Program-made: the position numbers and the translations under genes
In this document: positions 45,719 through 54,132 of the stretch, piece by piece
Position numbering within the stretch: the first letter of the stretch is position 1
Layout of the letters: every line of letters begins with the position of its first letter
NCBI GenBank assembly: GCA_963775695.1
Contig: CAVZJU010000007.1
Coordinates: 1-64,000, forward strand
DNA: 64,000 nt
Source of the DNA: DATBLE01 sp963775695
Lineage (GTDB): Bacteria; Actinomycetota; Thermoleophilia; Gaiellales; Gaiellaceae
Direction of reading: 5' to 3'
The notes under the pieces: model-generated
Databases searched by the model: none
What the model saw: only the letters and a program-made list of their open reading frames with translations
What the model was told of the DNA's origin: nothing

Positions 45719-46365
45719 GTGCGCCTAGTCCGCCGTCAGTGGAAGCCTGCGCCAGGGCTCCCATAACCGTCAGCTGCTGGAGGCGGCTACGAGGGAGCTT
45801 CCCCGCGGCGTCGAGGTCGAGTTCTTCCAGGGGCTGGAAGACATTCCTCACTACAGCGAGGACGCCGACGTCGAGCCCGCGCACCCGGCTGTCAGCCCGG
45901 CTGCGCGCGGCTCTCGGCGCGGCCGCCGCCGTCCTCATCTCGACGCCGGAGTACAACGGCTCTTTGCCGGGCGCGCTCAAAGATGCGCTCGACTGGGCCT
46001 CGCGTCCCTTCCCCGACAACTGCCTGCGTGGAAAGTCCGTGGCGGTGGTGGGCGCAAGCACGAGCATCTTCGGCGCCGTCTGGGACCAGGCGGATCTGCG
46101 CAAAGTGCTGGCGGCGATCGGCGCGCGGGTGATCGACCGAGAGCTGCCCGTTCCGCGTGCGCAGGAGGCGTTCGATTCGAGCGGCGCCCTCGGCGACCGA
46201 GAGCAGCAGGCACTCCTCGCCGAGATCGTCGCCACCTTGATCACCGAGGCCCGTGTCCCCGCCGACCAGGCCGCCCCGACTCGCCGGGTTCTGAGGCTGG
46301 CTGTCCCCTCGGGCGCCGCCCGTTCGTCGCCTGGACGAAACCAATGTCCAAGGAGGAACCGATGA
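45719..46365 (+). pseudogene. NADPH-dependent FMN reductase, frameshifted
   Basis: The family start (VSGSLRQGSHNRQLLEAATRELP through DIPHYSEDADVEP) lies in one frame; the rest (LRAALGAAAAVLISTPEYNG, SLPGALKDALDWASRP, VAVVGASTS) lies in another, with the shift near 45885-45900. A further shift separates the probable GTG start at 45719. The later frame stays open to 46365 and ends ATGA over the MFS start. Likely an inactivated FMN/azo-reductase-like flavoprotein, or an assembly error. Only two bases after the YceI stop, so it belonged to that unit. Confidence 0.7.
46302..46327 (+). promoter_or_regulatory. ECF-type promoter P4 (MFS gene)
   Basis: TGTCCCC (46302-46308), 12-base spacer, CGTTCGT (46321-46327), 34 bases before ATG 46362. 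It lies within the 3' part of the reductase frame. Confidence 0.7.
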
Positions 46366-47840
46366 CAGCGAAAATCGCTCTCAACTCGGAACGGAGGCGC
46401 TGGCTTGTTCTCGCGGTGACGGTTGTCGCGCAGTTCATGGTCGTCGTCGACGTCTCGGTCGTGAACGTCGCCCTGCCGGCGATCAAGCACGACCTCCATT
46501 TCTCCCAGGAGAGCCTGCAGTGGGTGATCACCGCCTACTCGATCCTGTTCGGCGGGATGCTGCTCCTGGGCGGCCGCCTTGCCGACCTGCTCGGACGCAG
46601 GCGGCTGTTCATGGCAGGCATCGCGGTGTTCACGCTCGGCTCGTTGCTTTCCGGCCTCGCCTGGTCGGAAGGGGCGCTGATCGTCACCCGGGGGCTGCAG
46701 GGCCTCGGCGGCGCACTGCTCGCTCCGGCCGCGCTCTCGATCCTCGTTACCACCTTCCGCGAGGGGCGTGAGCGGAACATCGCTCTCGGCGTGTGGGGCG
46801 CAGCGTCCGGCATCGGCGGCGCAGTCGGCGTGCTGCTCGGCGGCGTCCTCACCTCGTACCTGAGCTGGTCGTGGATCTTCTTCGTCAACCTGCCCGTGGG
46901 CGTGGCCGTCCTCGCCGTCACCCCGTGGCTGATGAGCGAGAGCCGGGCCGCGTTCGCGCACCGGCACTTCGACGTGTCCGGCGCCACCTCGATCACAGCC
47001 GGCCTGATGGTGCTGGTCTATGCGATCACGCGAACGAGCGAGCACGGCTGGAGCGACGGCGTGACGATCGTGTTGCTCGCGACCGCCGCCGCGTTGATCG
47101 CGGCGTTCGTCGGGATCGAGGGACGCTCGCAGGCACCGCTGCTGCCGCTGCGGATCTTCCGACTGCGGACGCTCTCGGCCGCGAACGCGACCATGCTGGT
47201 CGTCGCGGCGACCGCGTTCGGACAGTTCTTCCTGCTGACGCTGTACCTGCAGGAGGTCCTGCGGTACTCGGCGATCGAGACGGGTCTCGCCTTCAGCGCG
47301 ATCGCGGTCACGATCGTCGTCGTCTCGAACACCGCCCAGGGGCTCACCACCCGGCTGGGCGCACGGCCGGTGCTGAGCGCCGGCCTGCTGCTCACCGCGG
47401 CCGGCGGGGCGCTCTATGCCCAGATGCCCGCCGGCGGGCACTACTTCTGGAACGTGTTCCCCGGGCTGATCCTGAGCGGGATCGGGCTCGCGTTCTCGTT
47501 CGTGCCGGTGACGATCGCGAGCCTCACAGGTGTCCAGCCTGCCGACGCGGGCGTCGCCTCGGGGCTGATCAACACCAGCCGTCAGGTCGGCGGCTCCATC
47601 GGCCTGGCCGTCATGACCACGATCGCCGCCACCGCGACGAGCCGCTACGCCGACAGCCACGGGGTGCTCGCCTTCAGCGGACCGGCGCTGACGCATGGGT
47701 TCCAGGTCGCCTTCTACGCGCTGGCCGGGCTCGCGCTCGTCGGCGCGGCAATCGCCGCCGCCTTCGTCGAGTCCAAGCCGAAGGCCGCCCCGAGGGCGGA
47801 GCCGGTCGAGGCCGAAGTCGCACTCGAGAAGGCGGCGTGA
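46362..47840 (+). CDS. MFS transporter, DHA2 (EmrB/QacA) drug-export type
   Basis: 492 residues with about 14 hydrophobic segments. VVDVSVVNVALPAIKHDL (motif D1), GRLADLLGRRRLF (motif A) and GAVGVLLGGVLT (motif C of antiporters) mark a proton-coupled drug exporter. ATG 46362 is favoured by AAGGAGG at 46350-46356 over ATG 46344. Expressed from P4; likely exports a toxic compound handled by the regulon (inference). Confidence 0.9.
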   Translation: MTAKIALNSERRRWLVLAVTVVAQFMVVVDVSVVNVALPAIKHDLHFSQESLQWVITAYSILFGGMLLLGGRLADLLGRRRLFMAGIAVFTLGSLLSGLAWSEGALIVTRGLQGLGGALLAPAALSILVTTFREGRERNIALGVWGAASGIGGAVGVLLGGVLTSYLSWSWIFFVNLPVGVAVLAVTPWLMSESRAAFAHRHFDVSGATSITAGLMVLVYAITRTSEHGWSDGVTIVLLATAAALIAAFVGIEGRSQAPLLPLRIFRLRTLSAANATMLVVAATAFGQFFLLTLYLQEVLRYSAIETGLAFSAIAVTIVVVSNTAQGLTTRLGARPVLSAGLLLTAAGGALYAQMPAGGHYFWNVFPGLILSGIGLAFSFVPVTIASLTGVQPADAGVASGLINTSRQVGGSIGLAVMTTIAATATSRYADSHGVLAFSGPALTHGFQVAFYALAGLALVGAAIAAAFVESKPKAAPRAEPVEAEVALEKAA

Positions 47841-47877
47841 TCGCCACCCGGGAGCTGACTGGACACGCGATTGCCGG

Positions 47878-47903
47878 ACGGGCCGCCCTTGGGGGCGGCC
47901 CGT
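47878..47903 (+). terminator. Hairpin after the MFS gene
   Basis: ACGGGCCGCCC (47878-47888) pairs perfectly with GGGCGGCCCGT (47893-47903), 11 bp with a TTGG loop, 38 bases after the stop. Confidence 0.6.
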
Positions 47904-47920
47904 CGCGTCCCGCCGGTAGG

Positions 47921-47946
47921 TGTCCCCTGTGGTTGCGACCGTTCGT
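47921..47946 (+). promoter_or_regulatory. ECF-type promoter P5 (small protein gene)
   Basis: TGTCCCC (47921-47927), 12-base spacer, CGTTCGT (47940-47946), 51 bases before ATG 47997. Confidence 0.7.
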
Positions 47947-47996
47947 CGTATCGGCGAGGAGTCTTCACCACCTGTCGAGTCAAAAGGGGGAGAACG

Positions 47997-48278
47997 ATGG
48001 CAACGACGACGATCACCCGAAGCACAGAACTGGCGCACCGAACCGGCAACGGCATCGACGTCTACCTGTTCTGGAACGAGCGCGACAGCCGCGTCACGGT
48101 CAGCGTCTTCGACGAGCGAACGAACGACGGCTTCGAGCTCGAGGTCGACGGCCGCGACGCACTCGACGCCTTCAACCACCCCTTCGCCTACGCGGCGCGA
48201 AGCAGCATGGTCGGCGCGAGCGCTTCGAGCAGTGCGCTCGCCCCTGACCCCGCAACCGGGGCTCGCACACGCGAATGA
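47997..48278 (+). CDS. Small conserved-looking protein in the ECF regulon
   Basis: 93 residues. The middle (GNGIDVYLFWNERDSRVTVSVFDERTNDGFELEV, then ALDAFNHPFAYAA) reads as a folded beta/alpha protein; the C-terminus is low complexity. I do not know its function. ATG with a purine-rich AAGGGGGAGAA upstream. Its promoter P5 matches the other four, so it is likely co-regulated. Confidence 0.65.
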   Translation: MATTTITRSTELAHRTGNGIDVYLFWNERDSRVTVSVFDERTNDGFELEVDGRDALDAFNHPFAYAARSSMVGASASSSALAPDPATGARTRE

Positions 48279-48327
48279 GAGGTTCTCTCGGAATGATCCG
48301 AGGAGGGCTCGAACCCGCGACCTGCGG

Positions 48328-49113
48328 CTACCTGCCCGACCAGGTCGGGTCGCGCTTCTCGAGGAACGCCGACATGCCTTCCTGCGCGTCGTCCGCCTGT
48401 GCGTTCGCGGCCATCACGCCGCGGGTCAGCTGGTAGGCCCCGTGCTCGTCGAGCTCGATCTGCTCGTAGAACGCCCGCTTGCCGATGCGGAGGGTGAGCG
48501 GGCTCGAGCGGGCGACCTTCGCCACCAGGTCGAGAACGGCGCCTTCGAGCTCCTCCGCCGGAACGACGCCGTTGATCAGCCCCCAGTCGCAGGCCGTCCT
48601 GGCGTCGATCGGCTCCCCGGTGAGCAGCAGCTCGAGCGCGCGCTTGCGTCCGACCGCGCGTGAGAGCGGCACCATCGGCGTGGAGCAGAACAGGCCGATC
48701 CTGACGCCGGGCGTCGCGAAGCGCGTGCCCGTCTCGGCAAGCGCGAGGTCGCATGCGGCGACGAGCTGGCAGCCCGCCGCGGTTGCGATGCCGTGCACCT
48801 TGGCGATCACGGGCTGCGGCAGGCGATGGATCGTCTCCATCATCACCGTGCAGACGTCGAAGAGCTGCTCGTAGAAGGCGGCGTCGCGGCCGACCATCTC
48901 GCCGAGGTCGTGCCCGGCCGAGAACGCCGGTCCGGCGCCTTCGATCACGATCGCCCGCACCTCCGGATCCGTGCCGACCTCCTCGAGCGCTGCGACCAGC
49001 TCCTCCATCAGCGCGAGCGAGAGCGCGTTCCGCTTCTCCGGCCGGTTCAGCGTGATCCGCGCCGAGGGCGGCTCGACGCTGACCAGCAGATGCTCGCGGG
49101 TCGCTGTCGCCAT
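48328..49113 (-). CDS. Enoyl-CoA hydratase/isomerase family protein
   Basis: 261-residue crotonase-fold protein. SAGHDLGEM forms one oxyanion half and HGIATAAGCQLVAACDLALA the other; the C-terminal AFLEKRDPTWSGR is typical of the ECHDC3-like branch. Several catalytic Glu positions are not clearly present, so hydratase activity is uncertain. ATG 49113 is the family start. It lies 19 bases after the acyl-CoA synthetase gene on the same strand, suggesting an operon. Confidence 0.85.
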   Translation of the reverse strand: MATATREHLLVSVEPPSARITLNRPEKRNALSLALMEELVAALEEVGTDPEVRAIVIEGAGPAFSAGHDLGEMVGRDAAFYEQLFDVCTVMMETIHRLPQPVIAKVHGIATAAGCQLVAACDLALAETGTRFATPGVRIGLFCSTPMVPLSRAVGRKRALELLLTGEPIDARTACDWGLINGVVPAEELEGAVLDLVAKVARSSPLTLRIGKRAFYEQIELDEHGAYQLTRGVMAANAQADDAQEGMSAFLEKRDPTWSGR

Positions 49114-49132
49114 TGACCTGAACGGTACTCCT

Positions 49133-50716
49133 CTACGCCGCGCCGATGCGAGTCTCGTGCCCGGCCCACTCCTTCTCCCGCAGCACGTACTTCTGGACCT
49201 TCCCGGTGGACGTCTTCGGGAGCGGCCCGAACTCGACCGTGTCCGGGCACTTGTAGTGCGCGAGCCGGTCGCGGGCGAACGCGATGATCTCGTCCGCGCT
49301 CGCGCTCGCATCGTCCCTGAGCGCCACGAACGCCTTGGGGCGCTCGCCCCAGTGCGGATGGGGGACCGCGACGACGGCGCACTCGAGCACGGCCGGGTGG
49401 GCGACGATCGTCTGCTCGACCTCGATCGACGAGATGTTCTCGCCGCCGGAGATGATGATGTCCTTGCCGCGGTCGCGGAGCTCGACGTTGCCGTCCGGGT
49501 GCCAGACGGCGAGGTCGCCGGAGTGGAACCAGCCGCCGCGGAAGGCCTGCTCGGTGGCCGTCGAGTCCTCGAAGTAGCCGGCCATCACGTTGTTACCGCG
49601 CATCACGACCTCGCCGATCGTCCCGCCGTCGCGTGGCACGTCGTTCATGCCGTCGTCCACGACCCGCACGAGGTCGGCTCCGGGGTACGCCTGACCCTGG
49701 CGGGCGAGAAGCACGGCCCGCTCGGCCGCGGGCAGCTCGCGCCAGTCCTCCTGCTCTGGGCACATCGTGATCGGGCCGTAGGTCTCCGTCAGGCCATAGA
49801 CGTGGACGACGCGGAAGTTCAGCTCGTCCATGCGCGCGAACAGCGTCGGCGAAGGCGGCGCCGCGGCGACCACGACCGTCACCTGACGCTCGACGCGGTG
49901 TGCCTTCGCGTGGTTGATCACCATCAGCTGCACCGTCGGTGCGCCGTTGAAGTTGGTCACGCCCTCGGTGTCGACCAGATCCCAGATCACGTCCGGATCG
50001 ACCGCGCGGATGGTCACGTGCCGCCCGCCGACCGCGGTCACGCCCCACGTGAAGCACCAGCCGTTGCAGTGGAACATCGGCTGCAGCCAGAGGAAGACCG
50101 ACTCCGGCGAGAGGCCGGCGACGATTGCCTCGTTGAGGGCGTTGAGGTAGGCGCCGCGGTATGTGAACTGGACGCCTTTCGGGCGACCGGTGGTGCCCGA
50201 GGTGTAGTTGACCGAGATCGTCTCCTCCTCGTCTTCGAGCCGGCTCACCGGCCGGTCGGGCGCCGCCCCGGCGAGGAGCTGCTCGTACGGATCGTCGGCA
50301 CCGCCGGTGTCGTCCACGCGGATCACGCGAATGCCGCCGAGGTCGATCGGATCGACGAGCTCGGCGAGTTCGGCGTCGAACAGCAGGAATCGCGAGCCGG
50401 AGTGCTCGAGGATGTAGGCGATCTCGTCGCTCGAGAGGCGGGTGTTGACGGTGACGAGGATGCCTCCGGCGGCCGGGACGCCGAAGTGGGCTTCCAGCAT
50501 GGCCGGGGAGTTGGGGAGCAGCGTCGCGACCCGGTCGCCCTTCTTCAGGCCGGCGCCGCGGAGCGCGTTGGCGAGGCGCCACGCCCGCTCGCCGAGCGCC
50601 GCGTACGAGTAGCGGCGCTCGCCGTGCACGAGCGCGACTTTGTTCGGATAGACGAACGCGGCGCGCTCGAGCAGGTCGACGGGATTCAGCTCGGTGCGGA
50701 AGACCTTTTCGGCCAC
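49133..50716 (-). CDS. Acyl-CoA synthetase (AMP-dependent)
   Basis: 527 residues. AMP-binding motif NYTSGTTGRPKGV, HVYGLTETYGP, GWFHSGDLA, RGKDIIISGGENISS and the C-terminal catalytic Lys in KTSTGKVQKYVLR are intact. Resembles medium/long-chain fatty-acid ligases that also act on other acids. GTG start. Probably co-transcribed with the enoyl-CoA hydratase for acid activation and beta-oxidation-like steps. Confidence 0.9.
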   Translation of the reverse strand: MAEKVFRTELNPVDLLERAAFVYPNKVALVHGERRYSYAALGERAWRLANALRGAGLKKGDRVATLLPNSPAMLEAHFGVPAAGGILVTVNTRLSSDEIAYILEHSGSRFLLFDAELAELVDPIDLGGIRVIRVDDTGGADDPYEQLLAGAAPDRPVSRLEDEEETISVNYTSGTTGRPKGVQFTYRGAYLNALNEAIVAGLSPESVFLWLQPMFHCNGWCFTWGVTAVGGRHVTIRAVDPDVIWDLVDTEGVTNFNGAPTVQLMVINHAKAHRVERQVTVVVAAAPPSPTLFARMDELNFRVVHVYGLTETYGPITMCPEQEDWRELPAAERAVLLARQGQAYPGADLVRVVDDGMNDVPRDGGTIGEVVMRGNNVMAGYFEDSTATEQAFRGGWFHSGDLAVWHPDGNVELRDRGKDIIISGGENISSIEVEQTIVAHPAVLECAVVAVPHPHWGERPKAFVALRDDASASADEIIAFARDRLAHYKCPDTVEFGPLPKTSTGKVQKYVLREKEWAGHETRIGAA

Positions 50717-50810
50717 TCGGGCAGTATCCGCCTTTGGGCTCGTGGTGAGAAGCCTGCCGAACGTCGGTGCCCTTGCTCGTGGGACCGTCGCGCGGCTTTA
50801 GGATTGGGGC

Positions 50811-51197
50811 GTGAGCAGATATCTGCACACGATGGTGCGCATCACCGACCCCGCCCGCAGCCGGGCCTTCTACGAGGCGCTGGGGATGGAGTTCACGCGC
50901 GAGCTCGACATCGTCCGCGAGGGTCAGCTGGAGGCGACGAACTACTTCCTCGCCTTTCCCGGTGACGAGGCCGAGCTCGAGCTGACGTTCAACCACGACG
51001 GCCGGACCTACGACGTCGGCACCGGCTACGGGCACATCGCGATCGGCGTGGACGACCTCGACGAAACGCTGGCGCGGCTGGCCGGGCAGGGGATCGAGCC
51101 GGAGCGCCCGCCGTACACGGTGCGCGACGGCGGCAACCGGCTCTGCTTCGTGCGCGACCCGGATTCCTACCGTGTGGAGATCATCGAGACCGGCTGA
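50811..51197 (+). CDS. VOC family protein (lactoylglutathione lyase-like)
   Basis: 128 residues: RYLHTMVRITDPARSRAFYEALGMEF, ATNYFLAFPGDEAELELTFNHD, GTGYGHIAIGVDDL and RLCFVRDPDSYRVEIIETG. Metal ligands His6 and the Glu in ELTFNHD region fit glyoxalase I. GTG start with TAGGAT (50799-50804) ending six bases upstream (leaderless). This intact gene is the best local reference for the broken VOC copies at 58.6-62.7 kb, and like them is followed by a toxin-antitoxin pair. Confidence 0.88.
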   Translation: MSRYLHTMVRITDPARSRAFYEALGMEFTRELDIVREGQLEATNYFLAFPGDEAELELTFNHDGRTYDVGTGYGHIAIGVDDLDETLARLAGQGIEPERPPYTVRDGGNRLCFVRDPDSYRVEIIETG

Positions 51198-51214
51198 CCG
51201 GCCTGGCTCTTGAG

Positions 51215-51234
51215 TCAGATTTATCTGATATACT
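51215..51234 (+). promoter_or_regulatory. Operator and leaderless promoter of toxin-antitoxin module 1
   Basis: Palindrome TCAGAT-TT-ATCTGA (51215-51228) abuts the -10 box TATACT (51229-51234), which ends six bases before GTG 51241. Placement fits autorepression by the antitoxin. Confidence 0.5.
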
Positions 51235-51240
51235 CGGCTC

Positions 51241-51498
51241 GTGGTGCGGTTGAGCGCAACGGAGGTGGCCCGGCGCTTCTCGGACGTCCTGAACCGCGTC
51301 GCGGCGGGCGAGGAGATCGAGGTCACGCGGGCGGGAGCGCCGGTAGCGGTGATCACGCCTCCGAAGGCGCGGCTGCTCTCGCCGGATCGTTTTCGTGAGC
51401 TGCTTGCAACGGCGCCGCCCGTCGACGAGGATTTCGCCGAGGACGCGCGCGCGATCCGTGGATCGACTGCGCCACCGGAGAGTTCCTGGCCGTCCTGA
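51241..51498 (+). CDS. Type II antitoxin, Phd/YefM family
   Basis: 85 residues. VRLSATEVARRFSDVLNRVAAGEEIEVTRAGAPVAVITPP is the Phd/YefM DNA-binding fold; the rest is a toxin-binding tail. GTG start, leaderless layout, operator upstream. Its 3' end overlaps the VapC start. Confidence 0.85.
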   Translation: MVRLSATEVARRFSDVLNRVAAGEEIEVTRAGAPVAVITPPKARLLSPDRFRELLATAPPVDEDFAEDARAIRGSTAPPESSWPS

Positions 51499-51896
51499 TC
51501 GACACCGACCTGCTGATCGAGTGGGAGCGAGACGAGCTTCGCACCGCACTCGAGAGTCTCGTCGGCTCCGAGGAGCGCGCGATCAGCGTCATCACAGTCA
51601 GCGAGCTGCTGCACGGCGTGTACCGAGCCTCCGGCGCCCGTCGCAATCGGCGCCGGGCGTTCGTCGAGCATGTCCTCGCAGGGCTCGAGCCGGTGCCGAT
51701 CACGGAGCCGGTCGCGCGCGTCCATGCCGAGCTGTGGGCGGAACTCGATCGTCGAGGCGACGTTCCCGGCGCCCACGACCTGTGGATCGCAGCGACCGCT
51801 CTTGCTCACGGATACGGCGTTGCCACTCGAAACAGACGCGACTTCGACCGCGTACGCGGGTTGCGCGTCGTCGTTCCGCCGAACTCGACGTTGTAA
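51486..51896 (+). CDS. VapC toxin (PIN-domain ribonuclease), CTG start
   Basis: About 136 residues. PIN acidic residues: Asp in AVLIDTDLLIEW, Glu in VSELLHGV, and Asp pairs in GAHDLWIAATAL and RNRRDFDRV. The first standard start (GTG 51618) would delete the catalytic first Asp, and the frame has a stop at 51396-51398 with no ATG/GTG/TTG between. CTG 51486, five bases after GGAG (51477-51480), gives the normal N-terminus. Cleaves RNA when free of antitoxin. Confidence 0.85.
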   Translation: MAVLIDTDLLIEWERDELRTALESLVGSEERAISVITVSELLHGVYRASGARRNRRRAFVEHVLAGLEPVPITEPVARVHAELWAELDRRGDVPGAHDLWIAATALAHGYGVATRNRRDFDRVRGLRVVVPPNSTL

Positions 51897-52004
51897 GGCA
51901 GCCAGATAGAAAGCTGACGATCGCGAACTGATCTTCCCGAGCGGCACACGCTTGCGGGGGCGCCGTTGGCGGCATTCAAGAGGGTGATCGGAGGGAACCG
52001 GCGA

Positions 52005-54131
52005 TCACGCCGTGGCGGCGAACAGCCGCCAGGAACCGGGGACTCCTGCAAGTTCTCGCTCACCGCGTTCCTCGAAGCCGATGCCCGAGCCGGCGACGAT
52101 GTCCTTGACGGTGCTGGACACGAGCACCTCGCCGGGCCCGGCGGCCGCGGCGATCCGGGCGCCGATGCGAACCGCGATCCCGGTCACCTTCCCGTCCGAG
52201 CGCTCGATTTCTCCGGTGTGGACTCCGGCCCGCACCTCGAGGCCGAGTTGCCGGACGGAGTCGGCGATCGCCGACGCGCAGCGGACGGCGCGGGCGGGAC
52301 CGTCGAACGTCGCGAACACGCCGTCGCCGGCGAAGTCGACCTCGCGCCCGCGAAAGCGCGTCAGGTGGGTACGCACGAGCCGGTGGTGTCGCGCGAGTAG
52401 CTCTTTCCAGGCGGAATCGCCCACACGTGCTGCCGTCGCCGTCGACTCGACGATGTCGGTAAAGAGCAGGGTGGCGAGCACCCTTTCGGGCTCGACCTCC
52501 TCGTGCATTCCCGAGAGGAACCGCTCGATCTCGTCGATCAGCGCCTCTCGATCGCCCTCCCACGGTAGATGGTCGTTCCCGGGCAGCTCGACCACCTGTG
52601 CTCCGGGGATGCGCTCGCCCATGAACCGCGTAGCGTCCCGGTAGTACTCGTCGGCGCGGTACAGGACGAGGGTCGGCACGCTGACCGTCGGGAGCACGTC
52701 GCGGACGTCGATCTCGCTGTTCATGATCCGGATCGCCCTGCTCGCGGCTGGGCTGGCGCCGCGCAGCAGGTATGACGTGTACCACCGAAACGCGGCGGGG
52801 TCGCCGACGATCTCCGGCCCTGCGCGTCCGAGCCACTCCTTCGTCATCCCCGACGGCCAGTCGTCCTCCTCCGTCACGGCGAAGCGCTTGCGGAGGTCGT
52901 CGTCACCCAGCCCGATCGGGTAGTCAGGCGCTCTCATCATCCGCGCGAATGTCCCGATCAGGACGAGCGCCAGGATCCGCTCGGGATGCGTCGCAGCGAA
53001 GAGCGTGGACATCGCCCCGCCCTCCGAGACGCCGAGCACGACGGCGCGCTCCGAGCCGACGGCATCCATAACCGCACGGACGTCGTCCATGCGGGTTTCC
53101 AGGTCGGGCAGGCGCTCGAGCGAGACCCGGTCGGAGAGACCGGTGCCGCGCTTGTCGAAGAGGATGAGCCGCCCCAGCGACGCCAGTCGTCGGTAGAAGC
53201 CGGCCAGCTTGGGGTTCTCCCACCCCGGTTGGAACGTGCAGACCCAGCCGTGGACGAGGACGAGGTCGAGAGGCCCGTCGCCGACGACCTGGTAGGCGAC
53301 CCGGACGTCGCCGCTACGGGCGTAGGAGATGTCGGCTTCCAGATAGGGGAGCGCCGAAAGCGACTCGCCGGGCGCGGCCGCGGCGGGCGGGGACGGGCTC
53401 AGGGTCGGGTCCTGCCGGAGCATCAGGCGCTCGAGCTCGCGGAGCGTGGCCGAGGGCTCGATTCCGAGCTCCTCGGCGAGGACTCGCTTGAACGCCCTGC
53501 ACGCGGCCAGAGCGTCGGCGTGCCGGCCCGAGCGGTAGAGCGCGAGAATGTGCTGGACGCGAAGCCGCTCCCGCAGGCGATGCCGCGCGATCAGCGTCTC
53601 CAGCTCCGGGACGACGTCCGCGTGGCGCCCGAGGGCGAGGTCGGCTTCGATGCGCCACTCCAGCGCGAGGAGCCGCAGCTCCTCGAGGCGGGCGCCCTCG
53701 TGCACGGCGAAGGGCTCCGAGAACTCGGCGAGCGCCGGCCCTCGCCAGAGCGCGAGCGCCTCGGCGAGCAGCTCGGCCGCCTCCTGGGCGTCACCAGCCG
53801 AGAGTGCCTCGCGACCGTCGGAGGTCAGGCGCTCGAACCGCGTCAGGTCGAGCTCCTCCTCTCCGAGCTCGATCAGGTATCCCGGCGCGCGCGTCTGGAT
53901 ACGCGGTTCTGGAAGCGCCTTCCGCAGTTGCGAGACGTGGATCTGCACCATCTTCTGCGCCGACTCAGGAACGGCTTCGCCCCAGAGGTCGTCGACGATC
54001 TGCTCGCGGGAGACCGTGCGGTTCGCATTCAGCAGCAGGACCGCGAGCAGAGCCTGCTGCTTGCCTGCCGACACTCGCACCGGCGAGTCGTTGCTGACCG
54101 CTTCGAGCGGCCCGAGCAGCCGGAACTTCAC
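52005..54131 (-). CDS. SARP/BTAD regulator fused to alpha/beta hydrolase and class III nucleotide cyclase
   Basis: About 708 residues with three modules. 1-240: winged-helix DNA-binding (VKFRLLGPLEA, REQIVDDLWGE) and BTAD. 265-540: alpha/beta hydrolase with LVHGWVCTFQPGW, nucleophile Ser in GVSEGG (about 369), and a His in GNDHLPW. 545-708: class III adenylate/guanylate cyclase domain with metal Asp in LLFTDIVEST and DFAGDGVFATF; the adenine-selecting Lys is not evident. GTG 54131 is the usual SARP start; GTG 54149 is possible. Likely a one-component regulator sensing a small molecule. Confidence 0.85.
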   Translation of the reverse strand: MKFRLLGPLEAVSNDSPVRVSAGKQQALLAVLLLNANRTVSREQIVDDLWGEAVPESAQKMVQIHVSQLRKALPEPRIQTRAPGYLIELGEEELDLTRFERLTSDGREALSAGDAQEAAELLAEALALWRGPALAEFSEPFAVHEGARLEELRLLALEWRIEADLALGRHADVVPELETLIARHRLRERLRVQHILALYRSGRHADALAACRAFKRVLAEELGIEPSATLRELERLMLRQDPTLSPSPPAAAAPGESLSALPYLEADISYARSGDVRVAYQVVGDGPLDLVLVHGWVCTFQPGWENPKLAGFYRRLASLGRLILFDKRGTGLSDRVSLERLPDLETRMDDVRAVMDAVGSERAVVLGVSEGGAMSTLFAATHPERILALVLIGTFARMMRAPDYPIGLGDDDLRKRFAVTEEDDWPSGMTKEWLGRAGPEIVGDPAAFRWYTSYLLRGASPAASRAIRIMNSEIDVRDVLPTVSVPTLVLYRADEYYRDATRFMGERIPGAQVVELPGNDHLPWEGDREALIDEIERFLSGMHEEVEPERVLATLLFTDIVESTATAARVGDSAWKELLARHHRLVRTHLTRFRGREVDFAGDGVFATFDGPARAVRCASAIADSVRQLGLEVRAGVHTGEIERSDGKVTGIAVRIGARIAAAAGPGEVLVSSTVKDIVAGSGIGFEERGERELAGVPGSWRLFAATA

Positions 54132-54132
54132 G

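Noticed and set aside
44670..48179. 1169-codon minus-strand frame
   Set aside because: Only its last 114 codons (DGPF protein) are real; the rest is antisense to YceI and the MFS gene.
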